64,000 nt of DNA from Heterocephalus glaber (GCF_000247695.1 NW_004624747.1:6727242-6791241), one strand, 5' to 3'; positions 12,201 through 21,153 are shown, numbered from the stretch's first letter. Numbers and translations are program-made. The notes: generated by a model not told the origin, from the letters alone.

Positions 12201-15105
12201 GTACCAAAACAACAACAAAAAAGTTGAGCTCTACTCTAACCTGGAAGATCTGAGTGCTCCACGAGCCTTAGTTAAAAATGAACTATGCAGGGCCAGGGAT
12301 TTAGCTCAGTGATTTCACAGCCTGCTGCGCAAGCCTAAGGATCCGAGTTCGATCCTGGGTACCCCCCCTCCCCCCCCAAAAAACTGCAAAAAAAAATACA
12401 ATAAAATTTTTAAAAAATTTAAAAATGAATCACACAAACTGGGTGTGGTGGTGTATGCCTATAATCCCAGCACTCAGGAGGCTGAGGCAGGAGGATCACC
12501 ACAAGTTTGAGGCCAGCCTGAACAACAGGGCGAGACCTTATCTCAAAATCAGATCAAAACAAAACAGCCTTCAGACTAGAGGTGCAGTAACTCTACTTCC
12601 CTGGGGCCTGTGTCTCTAACCTCTTCCTTGCTTCTGAGGGCAGAATACCCCACCACCACCACCAGGGATCTAACTCAGGACCTTGTGGTTGTGAGGCAGG
12701 TACGGTGCCACTGAGGTAAATTTCTGGCAGGCAGAGTATCTCATTAGGCAAAGTCACCTCAATCCTGGTATTTGGTCTAAGGAGACCAAAGGACTGGTCC
12801 TTTACCATGACTGCCTCTGGTAGCCAAGGCTGTGTTTTCCAGGCAGAGAGAGGTTCACCCTTTCCAGAAGGCCTACTGGTCCTTTAGGACCTCTGGAATA
12901 GAGAAAACAGATGGCTGATACTAGTGGGTGGTGTACCCACCACTGGTCTAAGCTGTGCATTTTATCCAGGGTCAGGAAAGAGGAAAGGTGAGGTCTTAGG
13001 CTAAATATACAGGTGGGTTTTGTTTTGTCTTTTTTCCTGCTGGGAAAAGTAGAGAAGACCAGCATAGGGAAAGGGCAGAGCTAGGATTTTTGTTTTCATG
13101 CTTAGTTCTCTCCAAGGGATATTTTACCGAAATGGAACAGCTTCTCAGAGAAACAGGGTTAGATAAAAAGCAAGTCTGCTCCACTGCCAAGGCTTGGAAG
13201 TTCTTTGTCAACTGCATGCCTACTTCTTATTTCCTCCTCTTGGAGGAAATGACTGCTAACAGGTCTTGTCTATTCTACCAAATATCTTCCATCTCTTTGG
13301 AAGTATAACATTACTCTAATAAACAGGGCATGGACACACACAGACACATTCACAGGAATTTTGTCTGTCATTCAGTGTATGCTGGAGAGAAGTCTGAAAC
13401 TGTAAAACTCATAGAATTTGAGAAAAACTTTCCTTCTGAGGCACTGTCACCATCAAAGAGAACTGTTAGTGTAAACAGACAAGTAGCAAAGTCAAAAATA
13501 TATATATTTTTACATATATAGTAATAAAAAATGTTATAAACTATTTACAAACTATTCTAGAACTTGCTTTTCTGGCTTTAGGATCTATTGTAGACATTCC
13601 CCTGGTTGTTAATACAGAGCCAAACTTTTAAAAAAATTTTTTTTAAATTACTTAATTTTTGCCATGCTAGGGATTGGACCAGGGGGTCTTTACACCGAAC
13701 TACATCCTCAGCCTTTCTTTTTTTTTAATATTTTATTTTGAGACAAGGTCTTGCTAACTTAACTAAATTGCCCAGGCTAGGGCTGGGGACTTAGCTCAGT
13801 GGTTCCGCCACCTGCCTCGCAAACGCAAGGTCCTGAGTTCGATCCCTGGTACCAAAAAAAAAAAAAAAAAAAGAATTTATAATGTAAATTGCCCAGGCTA
13901 GGCTTAAATTTGCAGTCCTCTTGCCTTAGCCTCTCAGTGCTGGGATTATAGGTGCACATCGACATATCTGTTTGCTCTTTCCTTTTAAATCAGCATAGTA
14001 TTCCATTATATGGATTACAACATAAATTGTTTAAGCAGGTTCTCTTTGATAAACATTGAGTTTTCCCAGTCTTTTATTATTATTATTTATTATTATTTTT
14101 TTTTGGTACCGGGGATCGAACTCGGGTCCTTACGCTTGCAAGGCAGGCGGCGGAACCACTGAGCTAAATCCCCGGCCCCCGTCTTTTATTATTATCAGCA
14201 GGTCTGTAATGACCACTCATCTACTTATCTTCCTTGGAATAAATTCCTTATTCACAAAGAATGCACATTTTACCTTTTCCCAGCAACTGAACAAGGCTGG
14301 GCTTCCCAGGGCCCAAATCAACCGGGACAAGGGCAGGAATGCAGACCAGAGGGAAATTCTAGCTTCATCTTTTCTCACTGAGTGACATAAGAGACTTCCT
14401 TTTTATCAGATATAAAACAAAGCTAATGCTAGGGCTGGGGATTTAGCTCAGTGGTTCCACTGCCTGCTTCGCAAGCACAAGGTTTTTGTACCAAGAAAAC
14501 CCACAAAAAACAAAGCTAATGCTGAACTCAGAGTTGTGAGCAAGAATGAGATTATATAGATTACCAAGCCAGTGCTGCAACACATAAATAGCTATTATTA
14601 TTATTACTACCTTTATAACTACTGCTGCTGCTTACAAATTCTACTCCCCCTTCATAGCCCAGTTCAAGCTTTTTACCTTGGGAGAAGCCACAATTTCGGT
14701 CTAAGGGGACCTATGCTTCCAAATTGTTATAGATATTATTCTGTCACTCACTGGCATTTCACATATTCTGTCTCATATGCTTTTCACATGAATGTCTTGT
14801 CATTGAAGCTAAGACTAAGTTTTCGAAGGCCAAGAACTAGACCAGGTTTCAGAAGGTAGCTTATACCACCTTCATGCCCTTACTGTCATGCTGCCTTGCT
14901 CAGCCAATAAAAATTGCTATCCCTGAGTGCTCTGTCAGAACCACCTGAATGTCTGGTCTTCTGCCTCCCCTTAGATGTCTTGCGGTTTGACAACACCTAC
15001 AGCTTCATTCATGCCAAGAAGGTCAGTTTCACTGTGGAGGTCCTGCTTCCAGACAAAGCCTCAGAAGAGAAGATGAATCAGCTGGGGGCAGAAACCTCCA
15101 AATAA
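265..15105 (+). CDS. SEC14L2: SEC14-like protein 2 (SEC14L2), C-terminal 325 aa, eight coding exons; 5' exons outside window
   Basis: Coding exons: 265-453, 2584-2679, 2817-2877, 3436-3519, 6831-6937, 7020-7159, 7300-7469, 14975-15105. All junctions are AG/GT and the phases join into one frame of 325 residues plus TAA. The family is about 403 aa, so about 78 residues (exons 1-4) lie upstream. The product is a cytosolic lipid-transfer-like protein (supernatant protein factor, tocopherol-associated protein) that binds squalene and tocopherol and stimulates squalene epoxidation; this role is from family knowledge. The visible part carries most of the CRAL-TRIO lipid pocket ([29 protein letters not shown]) and the C-terminal GOLD domain ([31 protein letters not shown]). 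It ends [16 protein letters not shown], close to human. No break is seen. The last intron (7470-14974) is packed with SINEs. Paralogue SEC14L3 lies inverted about 24 kb downstream with identical exon sizes. Confidence 0.97.
590..690 (-). mobile_element. L1 3' end fragment (antisense)
   Basis: The motif TTTATTGGTACATTTTAGATTATACATAATG followed by TTGTACCTGTACATGATATATCTTG recurs in this window near 26400, 29460 and 63900. It is the antisense 3' end of one L1 family. Confidence 0.65.
708..792 (-). mobile_element. ID-type SINE
   Basis: A T-run is followed by the antisense B box (GGGATTGAACTC) and antisense A box (CACTGAGCTGAATCC). Imperfect duplications near TTAGATTTTT flank it. Confidence 0.85.
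852..938 (-). mobile_element. Old ID-type SINE
   Basis: Antisense copy with diverged GCACACTAAGCAAGTGC loop, like the general rodent ID consensus rather than the young local subfamily. Confidence 0.7.
986..1082 (-). mobile_element. ID-type SINE with duplicated head
   Basis: Antisense copy. The A-box end is repeated (TGAGCTTAATCCCTGAGCTAAATCCC), a 14-bp tandem slip. Confidence 0.85.
1582..1671 (+). mobile_element. ID-type SINE
   Basis: Sense copy beginning GCTGGGGATTTAGCTCAGTGG and ending in an A-run with AAAGAAAAG. Confidence 0.88.
1961..2089 (+). mobile_element. B1 SINE with perfect target-site duplication
   Basis: Contains ATCCCAGCACTCAGGAGGCT; flanked by AAAGATTCAGTGAA at 1947-1960 and 2090-2103. 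Confidence 0.92.
3091..3280 (+). mobile_element. B4-like dimeric SINE (B1 head, ID tail)
   Basis: B1 part (GGCCAGGCATGGTAGCACAC) runs through an A-rich linker into an ID-like part (TTGGGGATGTGCTCAGTGAG) and a CCAAAC-rich tail. Confidence 0.75.
3675..3767 (+). mobile_element. ID-type SINE, CGCAAG-GACCC subfamily
   Basis: Carries GCAAGCGCAAGGACCCGAG. Flanked by the perfect 14-bp duplication AAGAACTCTTTTCT at 3661-3674 and 3768-3781. Confidence 0.95.
3980..4110. repeat. Possible old MIR-type fragment
   Basis: GATAAGCACCTTCTCTGGGC and GGTGCCAGGATACAAAGCTG resemble MIR-family core text. The remaining SEC14L2 intron sequence from 4110 to 5260 shows nothing I can assign. Confidence 0.35.
5323..5466 (-). 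mobile_element. B1 SINE inserted in a MIR
   Basis: T-run then GAGACAGGGTCT and GTGCTGGGATTACAGGTGTA. It splits an older MIR: 5262-5322 on the left and 5467-5545 (CTGTCTGTAAGATGGG) on the right. Confidence 0.88.
6337..6433 (-). mobile_element. ID-type SINE
   Basis: Flanked by GTACTTTAATATCTG at 6322-6336 and 6434-6448, a perfect 15-bp duplication. Confidence 0.95.
7620..7664 (+). repeat. MIR fragment
   Basis: GAAGTGCAGTGACTTGTTCAAGGTGACCCAGGTGG is MIR core text; the right side is occupied by a younger ID SINE. Confidence 0.6.
7681..7759 (+). mobile_element. ID-type SINE
   Basis: Flanked by AGAAGGGGCTAACAGG at 7665-7680 and 7760-7775. Confidence 0.95.
7976..8070 (+). mobile_element. Old ID-type SINE
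   Basis: Diverged loop (GGTACAGCACTTGCCTAATA) and tail CCCCAGCACCACAAAAAC, the ancestral rodent form. Confidence 0.75.
8085..8465 (+). mobile_element. Old L1 ORF2 3' fragment
   Basis: Sense text such as ATGAAGAAATCAGAATGGCA, GAAATGTATCCTACAG and GGATACTCTGTTGTC follows the 3' part of mammalian L1 ORF2. It is heavily decayed. Confidence 0.75.
8498..8640 (+). mobile_element. B1 SINE
   Basis: ATCTCAGCACTGGGGAGGCTG and GCCAGCCTGGGCTACACAGTG, with an internal near-duplication (CTAGCCTAGGCTACATA) as in dimeric B1. Confidence 0.9.
8675..8835 (-). mobile_element. B4-like dimeric SINE
   Basis: Antisense ID half (ACTGGGGATTGAACCTAGGG) is followed by antisense B1 half (GACAAGCTCTCACTAAATTG, CTCAGCCTCCCAG). 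Confidence 0.8.
9090..9290 (+). repeat. MIR element
   Basis: GGCCTTAGGCAAGGGATTTTACCTC, TCAGTTTTCTAATTACTACAATGG and TGGCATATAGCCAGCACTCAA are characteristic MIR core and tail blocks. Confidence 0.8.
9648..9738 (-). mobile_element. ID-type SINE, first of three in tandem
   Basis: Antisense. The flank GACAATTTTT at 9641-9650 recurs at about 9739-9749. Confidence 0.9.
9745..9835 (-). mobile_element. ID-type SINE, second of three in tandem
   Basis: Antisense, inserted in the T-rich duplication left by its neighbour; diverged loop CAGGCACTAGAACC. Confidence 0.9.
9842..9936 (-). mobile_element. ID-type SINE, third of three in tandem
   Basis: Antisense, close to consensus (GGACCTTGCGCTTGCAAGGC). 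The CCAATTT flank is shared with the second copy. Confidence 0.92.
10867..10948 (-). mobile_element. ID-type SINE
   Basis: Flanked by TGAACAGGTGTCTTT (10852-10866) and TGAACAGGTATCTTT (10949-10963). Confidence 0.95.
10981..11074 (+). mobile_element. ID-type SINE
   Basis: Opposite orientation to its neighbour 18 bp away; flanked by AAGAATTAGATTTGAC at 10965-10980 and 11075-11090. Confidence 0.95.
11131..11221 (-). mobile_element. ID-type SINE
   Basis: Flanked by CTAGAGAAGATCTT at 11117-11130 and 11222-11235. Confidence 0.95.
11511..11599 (-). mobile_element. ID-type SINE nested in B4
   Basis: Duplicated flank CCCAGCACTTTTT lies on both sides. Confidence 0.9.
11626..11708 (+). mobile_element. 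B1 SINE, short, nested in B4
   Basis: GTGTGGTGGTGCACACCTATAATCCCAGCA then ATCCTGTCTTAAAAACA; the middle is shortened relative to full B1. Confidence 0.8.
11769..11851 (-). mobile_element. ID-type SINE nested in B4
   Basis: Flanked by GGGCTTTAACTTTT on both sides (about 11757-11770 and 11853-11866). Confidence 0.92.
12131..12218 (+). mobile_element. ID-type SINE
   Basis: Near-duplicate flanks AAGTTGAGGAGCTCT and AAGTTGAGCTCT; tail CCAAAACAACAAC. Confidence 0.88.
12290..12392 (+). mobile_element. ID-type SINE with C-rich tail
   Basis: GCTGCGCAAG subfamily. Its tail after GGTACC is a CCCCCCCTCCCCCCCC run before the A-rich end, unlike the usual A-run. Confidence 0.88.
12437..12570 (+). mobile_element. 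B1 SINE
   Basis: CTGGGTGTGGTGGTGTATGCC and GCCAGCCTGAACAACAGGGCG. Confidence 0.92.
12643..12730 (-). mobile_element. ID-type SINE with CCA-repeat tail
   Basis: Antisense body ATCTAACTCAGGACCTTGTGG; the tail is a short (CCA)n run in place of T. Confidence 0.75.
13648..13965 (-). mobile_element. B4-like SINE split by an ID SINE
   Basis: ID half at 13660-13715, linker, then B1 half interrupted at 13781-13885 and resumed to 13965 (TGCTGGGATTATAGGTGC). Confidence 0.82.
13781..13885 (+). mobile_element. ID-type SINE nested in B4
   Basis: Flanked by AAATTGCCCAGGCTAG at 13765-13780 and 13886-13901. It carries an extra AAGAATTTATAATGT after the A-run. Confidence 0.94.
14084..14180 (-). mobile_element. 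ID-type SINE, near consensus
   Basis: Flanked by GTCTTTTATTATTAT at 14069-14083 and 14181-14195; CpG sites in the loop are intact, so it is young. Confidence 0.95.
14431..14506 (+). mobile_element. ID-type SINE lacking its B box
   Basis: Flanked by AAAACAAAGCTAATGCT at 14414-14430 and 14507-14523. The segment between GCACAAGG and TTTGTACC, which should hold the GTTCGATCC B box, is missing. Confidence 0.9.
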
Positions 15106-15716
15106 TGCCTTCTCCTCCAGGCCTGGCCCCAGTGTCGGGTTTCCTTGTAGCAGTCATTTTTTCTACAACCCTGCAGCCCAAAGAAACTGGGCTGGAGGGA
15201 AGATTTCTGGCTGGATCTGGGAACTTTTGCATCAGAATTAGGAAGAGGGCAAGTAGCTGGAGGGGCTCTGCTTGCTTCTCAAATTACCAGGGAGTCCTCA
15301 AGGGCTGGTCATAGTGGTAGGATCTATCAGTCCTGAAAACCTTGTCAACTTTACCTTTCCAGTGACGGCCGAGGCAGGGAGTGGGGTACCACTGGGCAGC
15401 AGCAGGGAAGAAATTAGAAAAAGGGGGAGAGATTGAGACCCAATACTTCAGGGAAGCCAGCTGCAGAGGAGAAACGTGCTCCCAAATGAACATGGAAGTT
15501 GAGATCGTAATAAAAGAAAGCAAGGTAGCTGGTTGCTAGAGTTATGGTGGGGACTGGAAGCTCTTCCAAACTTTTTTTATCATTGAGGCCGAAGTATCTT
15601 TTGGCTTTTACCAAGTTTCAGGAGTGGCCCAAGTCAGCACCGATCTTCCCATTGGGAGGTAGGCAGGCATGCCTCTCTCTCACCTTGAGAACTTCAGCAA
15701 CTTCTGGGCTGCCTCT

Positions 15717-15802
15717 TTAATTTTTTTTTTTTTTTGTACCGGGGATCGAACTCGGGTCCTTGAGCTTGCGCAGTAGGCAGCGAAACCACTGAGCTAAATC
15801 CC
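15717..15802 (-). mobile_element. ID-type SINE running into the assembly gap
   Basis: The 67 bp before the gap (15736-15802) are identical to 15999-16065 on the far side, including private changes (GAGCTTGCGCAGTAGGCAGC). Confidence 0.9.
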
Positions 15803-15902
15803 NNNNNNNNNNNNNNNNNNNNNNNNNNNNNNNNNNNNNNNNNNNNNNNNNNNNNNNNNNNNNNNNNNNNNNNNNNNNNNNNNNNNNNNNNNNNNNNNNN
15901 NN
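15803..15902. other. Assembly gap, exactly 100 N
   Basis: A round 100-N run is the usual placeholder for a gap of unknown size. It lies in the SEC14L2 3'UTR among SINE copies. Confidence 0.98.
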
Positions 15903-16072
15903 AAACTCAGGCCCTTGGGCTTGCGAGGCAGGCAAGGTGCAACTGAGCTAAATCCCCAGCACTAAAAGTCTCTTTTGTTACTTTTTTTTTTTTTTTTTGT
16001 ACCGGGGATCGAACTCGGGTCCTTGAGCTTGCGCAGTAGGCAGCGAAACCACTGAGCTAAATCCCTGGCCCT
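15903..16072 (-). mobile_element. Two antisense ID-type SINEs after the gap
   Basis: A partial copy at 15903-15961 emerges from the gap. A full copy at about 15978-16072 ends next to CTGCCTCCTTAATT, which resembles CTGCCTCTTTAATT left of the pre-gap copy. Confidence 0.88.
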
Positions 16073-16829
16073 GCCTCCTTAATTATTAATGATTTGTCAA
16101 TGAGTCAGGGCTTCCAGGGACTTTGGTAGCCAGACACTGCTCTCCAATACAAAAAAAAAAAGCACAAGGGTGATTATCTCTGGGGACCACTGTTCATGGA
16201 AGGGGCTAGGAGGTAGGAGGCTGGGGATGGGAATGAGTCCTAAAAGGGAGGCTCCCATCCCCTTTTCGGTGCCACTAGCCTCTCACTACATACCCCTCCG
16301 CGTGGGCACCCTAGACAAAAATGATGGGATCAAGGCTCTGAGCATTTCCTAGTCAGCCTCAAGCAGTGCTCACCAACCGGCTTCCTGACTGACCTGGACC
16401 AGGGCTTAGCAGTCCCATCTCCGTGGGAGGCGTATGTGCAGGCGCAGTGGGTTCCTCGTGCCTGTGAATATAGGTAGCTAGCATGAGCGGCCGACTGGGT
16501 AGGCGGCCAAAAGACCAGGCCAGCATCTCGAAGAGCCAGGGGCTGGGGACGGCCGCACTCCTTGACGTGGCACCCCTTGGGCTGCCCAGAGCTCGGGAAG
16601 CAGCTCCAAGTCCTGGCCCAGCCTGGAGAGCTGTCTTGCGAAGCGGAGGAAGCTCGGGGAAGGGACAGGGCCTAACGTGGACTACAGGGAGCAAAGGCCC
16701 GCACCGGCGGCTCCAGTCAGATTGCTCGGGAGGACATCCTGGCCTTGGTTTACAATGGTCTGTTAGCAAAATTATCTAGTGAATAAAGCAACGTTCAGTG
16801 CACAAGGAGTGGAATTCAATGCCCGCGGC

Positions 16830-17300
16830 TCCTAAACAGGAGTCCCAAACCTGAACTTCCCAGGAGGGCAGTGGGAGCTCGTCGCCAATGAGACGCATGC
16901 GCAACCCTCAAACTGCTTCCTCTCGCGCGAGTTTTCCCGAGAGGACCAATTACCACTTGCTTCCCGATTGGACCAGTTCGTAGGTTGTCGTCCGCCATCT
17001 TTGCTCAGGCCTTGAAACGTGCCTTTGACCGCCTTCACGGTGAGGGCGGAGGCCCCGCCCCACTCGGCTCTTCCATACCCGGCGGTAGTTCGAGCGCAGC
17101 AGCACGTGTGTGTCGCGGTGAGCTCTGGCTCTACCGCGGGGAGCCCAAAGTAGAAGGGAGGCGGAGGAGCGGGGATCACGTGGTGTTAGGGACCGTCTTC
17201 TAATTCCGTACCGCCACTGCCGGTGTTTCGGGGCTGAGGACCGTTCTGGTTCTCCCCCTCCCCCACCGAGCCCAGTCCCCTCGAGGTAACCGCTGACCCA
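16830..17300. promoter_or_regulatory. CpG-rich promoter-like block between SEC14L2 and MTFP1
   Basis: GC- and CpG-rich sequence directly after the probable SEC14L2 poly(A) signal. It has CCAAT at 16885-16889 and 16946-16950, an inverted CCAAT (ATTGG) at 16967-16971, a YY1-type CCGCCATCTTT at 16992-17002, and E-boxes CACGTG at 17103-17108 and 17177-17182. This is the usual layout of a TATA-less CpG-island promoter. It sits about 1.3 kb before the MTFP1 ATG; possible transcripts are an upstream MTFP1 leader or a divergent non-coding RNA. Possible donors follow at about 17038 and 17119. Confidence 0.6.
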
Positions 17301-17454
17301 CAGACGGCCCCCACAAGACCCTACAGGGACCCAGGAGCCTAGGGTTGAAATCTGACTTCAACAGGAAGTTGGTATTCATTTTACTATTTTTTTTATGATG
17401 TTAAAAATGAATTCTTAATGAATTTCTACCAAGTACCACCCAAAATTCGTGCTT

Positions 17455-17680
17455 ACTGCCTTTGGTTGTTGCAAAAATTGAAGGGATAATAAGTGCAAAG
17501 CGCTTACAAGAGCCTGGTACAAGTCAGCGCTCAGTAAATGTTGGTTATTCTCAGTTTTTACACACCTGGAAACGGGATTGGGGAGGCTAACGTCAAATAG
17601 GCGGCACAATCTAGATCTGAGTCCAGGACTGACTGACTCCAGTGACCGCGCCGTGCTCTCACTGATGCCCCAAAGGGTTC
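17455..17680 (-). repeat. MIR-like element
   Basis: GATAATAAGTGCAAAGCGCTTAC, GCGCTCAGTAAATGTTGG and the following AATCTAGATCTGAGTCCAGG recall inverted MIR blocks. Confidence 0.5.
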
Positions 17681-17939
17681 ACCAAGTTGTAGGGAAATGC
17701 TCTCATTGCTGGTCCCCCCTGTTGCAGTCACTAACCCCAGGACCCCTGCGTTCTGCTCATTTCTCTGGAGTCTTGTCTCCTGTGCGTCATTCATTCATTT
17801 ATTCATTCAGTGTCCTCCCAAGAGGTTCAGTCCGGGGTTATGCTGATTCATTTAGATGCGGGTGCTGGAGAGACAAACGTGTCACCTGCTGAGTCGGGCA
17901 CCCACCTCTCTCGGGCCCTTACCATCATACTCCAGCTTC

Positions 17940-18165
17940 ATTTATTTAGTCTCCTTAAGAGCAGGTGATCTAAAGTCACATAGTCTAGATTCAAGTCCCA
18001 GCGTCATCACTTAGAGGCTTCTGTCCTGGGAGAACTGACCAGCAGAGACCTCCAGAGGAGAGCTGAGCCCACGAAGGTTGTGTGACCTTGGGCAAGTGAC
18101 CCACCTTCTCTGTGCCTCTATTACCTCTTCTATAAAACGGGGTCCCACGCTGGTGGGAGGGTTTA
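17940..18165 (+). repeat. MIR element
   Basis: TTCAAGTCCCAGCGTCATCAC, GTGTGACCTTGGGCAAGTGACC and TTCTATAAAACGGGGTCCC are in MIR order. Confidence 0.85.
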
Positions 18166-18399
18166 AGAAAATAAGCTTTGATGACTTATAATTAATCTTC
18201 GAGATCATCCCAGAGAGTGGATATTAGCGGCCCCCTCCCCCCATTTTACACAAGAACAAAGTGAAGCTTAGAGAAGTAGATTTTGGCCCCAGGACACTTC
18301 GCTATGAGTACCGGCCTGTTTGGCTCCCCAAATTACAGTCAGTCCAGGGAAAGGTTTGCTTCAACTACTCAGGGAAAACTAGACAATTGGTAAAACCCA

Positions 18400-18584
18400 A
18401 GCCTGCTGGGAGAGGGGCTTGGGTGAGCGAGGCAATTTGCAGACACTCCCTTCCGGCGGAGATTGCCCCCGCCGTCCTTCAGATCGAGCCCTGCGGCGGG
18501 TCCAGCCCTGGCCGACCGTAGTGGTGGTGAAGGGGTTGGCAGAAGCAGTGCTAGCTGCAGTGGCCCGGCCGAGGCGGGAGCGTC
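18400..18584 (+). promoter_or_regulatory. GC-rich MTFP1 proximal promoter / 5'UTR
   Basis: About 180 bp of GC- and CpG-rich sequence leads directly into the MTFP1 start codon (GCGGGAGCGTCATG). No TATA box is visible. The exact transcription start cannot be read from sequence. Confidence 0.55.
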
Positions 18585-21153
18585 ATGTCAGAGCCGCAGC
18601 TGCGTGGCGCCGAGCGCGACCTCTACCGGGACACGTGGGTGCGATACCTGGGTGAGTGCGGGGTGACTGGCGCGGCGACCCATGTGGTGGTGGGAGGGGG
18701 AGGAGCAGGGGTCGCCAGATGCCTGCCCCAGGGCCTGGAGATGAGCGAGGGTCTTGGTTCTCATTCTGCCTGGGTCAGGGCTGGCTGGGCTAAGGACAGG
18801 GCTAGGGACTTGCCCAAGGTCATACAACTTTCATGGGTTCACCTCTGCCCCGGGGTCTCGGCTGGCCAGTTCTCCAAGGATGAACTCACGATGCAGTCCT
18901 GCCGCTCCCTGGCTCTGTGTGAGCCTGTTTCCTTCTCAACAAACAGGGCTGAACAGGATGGTCTTCCTCCTTGGGTGGTGGTAGTAAGGTGGGGTGAGAT
19001 AAGGCACAAAAACACCTGGCACATGGGGAGTGTCTGGTCAGTGAAGATGCCCCGAGTCAATCTCTGGCTGACCTGAGTTCAGGCTCCCAGAACCAAGGCT
19101 AGGAAATACAACCAGGGAGCCATGATAATGGTGACTGTTTGCTCAGCCCTCCCACTTATGGCCCTGGAGTCGAGGAGGCTGTCATCTTAGTTTACAGCCC
19201 GGAAACCCAGGCTCAGAAAGGTAAATCACTTGGCTGAGATCATGCAGATGCAATTTAGCAGTCTAGGATGAGAACCAGTTTTCTCTCTAGCGCCCTGTTG
19301 TGGAAAAGACCATAGACCTGAGAAATGTCCCCTTCCTCCAGGGTATGCCAATGAGGTGGGGGAGGCTTTCCGTTCCCTGGTGCCAAGGGCTGTGGTGTGG
19401 CTGAGCTACGGTGTGTCCAGCTCCTATGTGTTGGCCGATGCCATTGACAAAGGCAAGAAGGCTAGAGAGGTGAGTGTTAGTTTACCTTCCCAGCCCCCAC
19501 TCCAGCTCATGTCTTCAGCCTTACCATGTGCCAAAGTCCCTGTGGGACAGTCACATCCCCACAACCTCGCCCCAGTGGACTCCATACTCTAGTTTGTGGG
19601 ACAGTGCACTTCCACATCTCCACCCCTTCCTGGAAGTGGTAATCTGTGCCCCACTCCTGAATGTGTACAGTGTCCCTCCTGCAGCCTTGAACGGTACAGT
19701 TCAGAACCCAAAACTGGGGCAGTTCCTTCTGCCCTAATGTCCCCTCCCCATTGGCCACTTCCCCCTGCCTTGTCCGGTTTCATGATCTTGTCCACAGAAT
19801 TTCCTGCCTCTTCCTCCGCTGCATTAAGTGTCTGTCCCCACCAGGTGTCAAGCCCCGAAGCCAGTCGCAGCACCAGGGTGACTGTAGCTGTGGTGGACAC
19901 CTTCATGTGGCAGGCTCTGGCCTCCGTGGCCATTCCAGGCTTCACTATCAACCGTATATGTGCTACCTCTCTCTATGTCCTGGGCACTGCCACCCGCTGG
20001 CCTGTGGCTGTCTGCAAGTGGACCACCACCACACTTGGGCTCCTGGCCATTCCCATCATCATCCACCCCATTGACAGGTGGGTGCCCTCCTAGCCTCAGG
20101 GATCACCTACTCTACAGGTAGTCAGGCTCTAAGAGGTGTGTGGCACAGGATAATGACAGCAGAAGCAGGACTGGGACTCGGGGCTCCTGAGATAGAAAGG
20201 ATAGTCTGTGACCTTTTCATATCATCCAGCAGGCACTTTGGCAATAAAGGAGGAGGGAAGCCTTGAGGGTATGGGACACAGGACAAGTGAGTTTCCAGAA
20301 AGTCTGGTGTTACACAACAACCAGAGGCAGGCAAAAACAGTTACCATCCTAGTGTGGTGGGTTTCGGGGAGGTATTGGTGACAGAAGCACAATTCAAACT
20401 GAACAGTTAAGTGAGAGGAATAAAGCCTAGGGTTGATTACTCTCAGGCATGCTTAAATCTAGGTACTCAAATGATGTCATGGGGATCTGGGTCTCCCCAT
20501 CCTGCTCTCCTGTACACCCCAATGTACTCCTTGCTTCACTCACTTTTCCCTTGAGGGAGTAGAGATAGCTCCCAGCTTCCATCCCACCACCATACCAATT
20601 CCTGCAGAAGCTTTTTAATAGTAATAGCAAAAAGCCTGATGGAGGCTGTTATTGGTTCATCAAGAGTAGATGGCCACCTCTGAGCCATTTTTCCTTTTCT
20701 GATTGGTCAGGCTTGAGTCATTATGCTTGCTCTTAGAACTAGTGATGAGTGTTGATCCAACTAGACCAATATAGAGTGGTAAGTGGAGGCTTTTTCTGGG
20801 GGAACATAACTTCCCCCCGAGGCCTAGAACAAGTCCTTTACCCTGTTTTTGCCTTAGTTTCCTCTACTGGATAAAGAAAAGGAAGATGGCTATTGTTCTG
20901 GAGATTTGAGTGTGGCTTTGCCAAGTAGTCCAGAGTGGGAGGAGCCTGATGAGATAGATCTCCACCTGATGTCATTTGTGCCCTGTAGCCCGGAGTCCCT
21001 CTCCTATCCCTGGTCTCCTGCCTTCTAATCCCTCATAAGCACCCCTGGCTACCTGCTCACTACTTGTATCCTCTTTATAGGTCAGTGGACTTCCTCCTGG
21101 ACTCCAGCCTGCGCAAGCTCTACCCATCAGAGGGGAAGCCCAGCTCCTCCTGA
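18585..21153 (+). CDS. MTFP1: Mitochondrial fission process protein 1 (MTFP1/MTP18), complete, four exons
   Basis: Coding exons: 18585-18651, 19342-19469, 19845-20077, 21081-21153. With AG/GT junctions they give 501 nt, 166 aa plus TGA, the usual family length. The start follows a GC-rich leader and the N-terminus MSEPQLRGAERDLYRDTWVRYL matches the family, which fixes the start. The protein acts in the inner mitochondrial membrane and promotes DRP1-dependent fission (family knowledge). Hydrophobic segments are visible: AVVWLSYGVSSSYVLADAI near residues 40-60, VDTFMWQALASVAIPGF near 80-100, and TTLGLLAIPIIIHPIDR near 125-142. The C-terminus is DFLLDSSLRKLYPSEGKPSSS. No damage is seen. The gene is compact (2.6 kb) and free of young ID SINEs, in contrast to SEC14L2. 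Confidence 0.97.
19185..19300 (-). repeat. MIR fragment in MTFP1 intron 1
   Basis: GGAAACCCAGGCTCAGAAAGG and AAATCACTTGGCTGAGATCATG are inverted MIR core text. Confidence 0.7.

Larger units (their letters stand above)
15106..16787 (+). other. SEC14L2: Probable SEC14L2 3' untranslated region with AATAAA at 16782-16787
   Basis: After the TAA there is no further coding sequence. AATAAA occurs at 15509-15514 and at 16782-16787, the second followed by a GT-containing stretch. Removing about 355 bp of SINE and gap sequence leaves roughly 1.3 kb, near the length I recall for the human SEC14L2 3'UTR, so I favour the distal signal. A 98-codon ORF (16483-16779) ends just before the signal and is probably chance. 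Confidence 0.6.

Noticed and set aside
16359..16779. ORFs of 136 (-) and 98 (+) codons in GC-rich DNA
   Set aside because: Both lie in the probable SEC14L2 3'UTR, overlap each other on opposite strands and show no known domain; GC-rich DNA gives long ORFs by chance.
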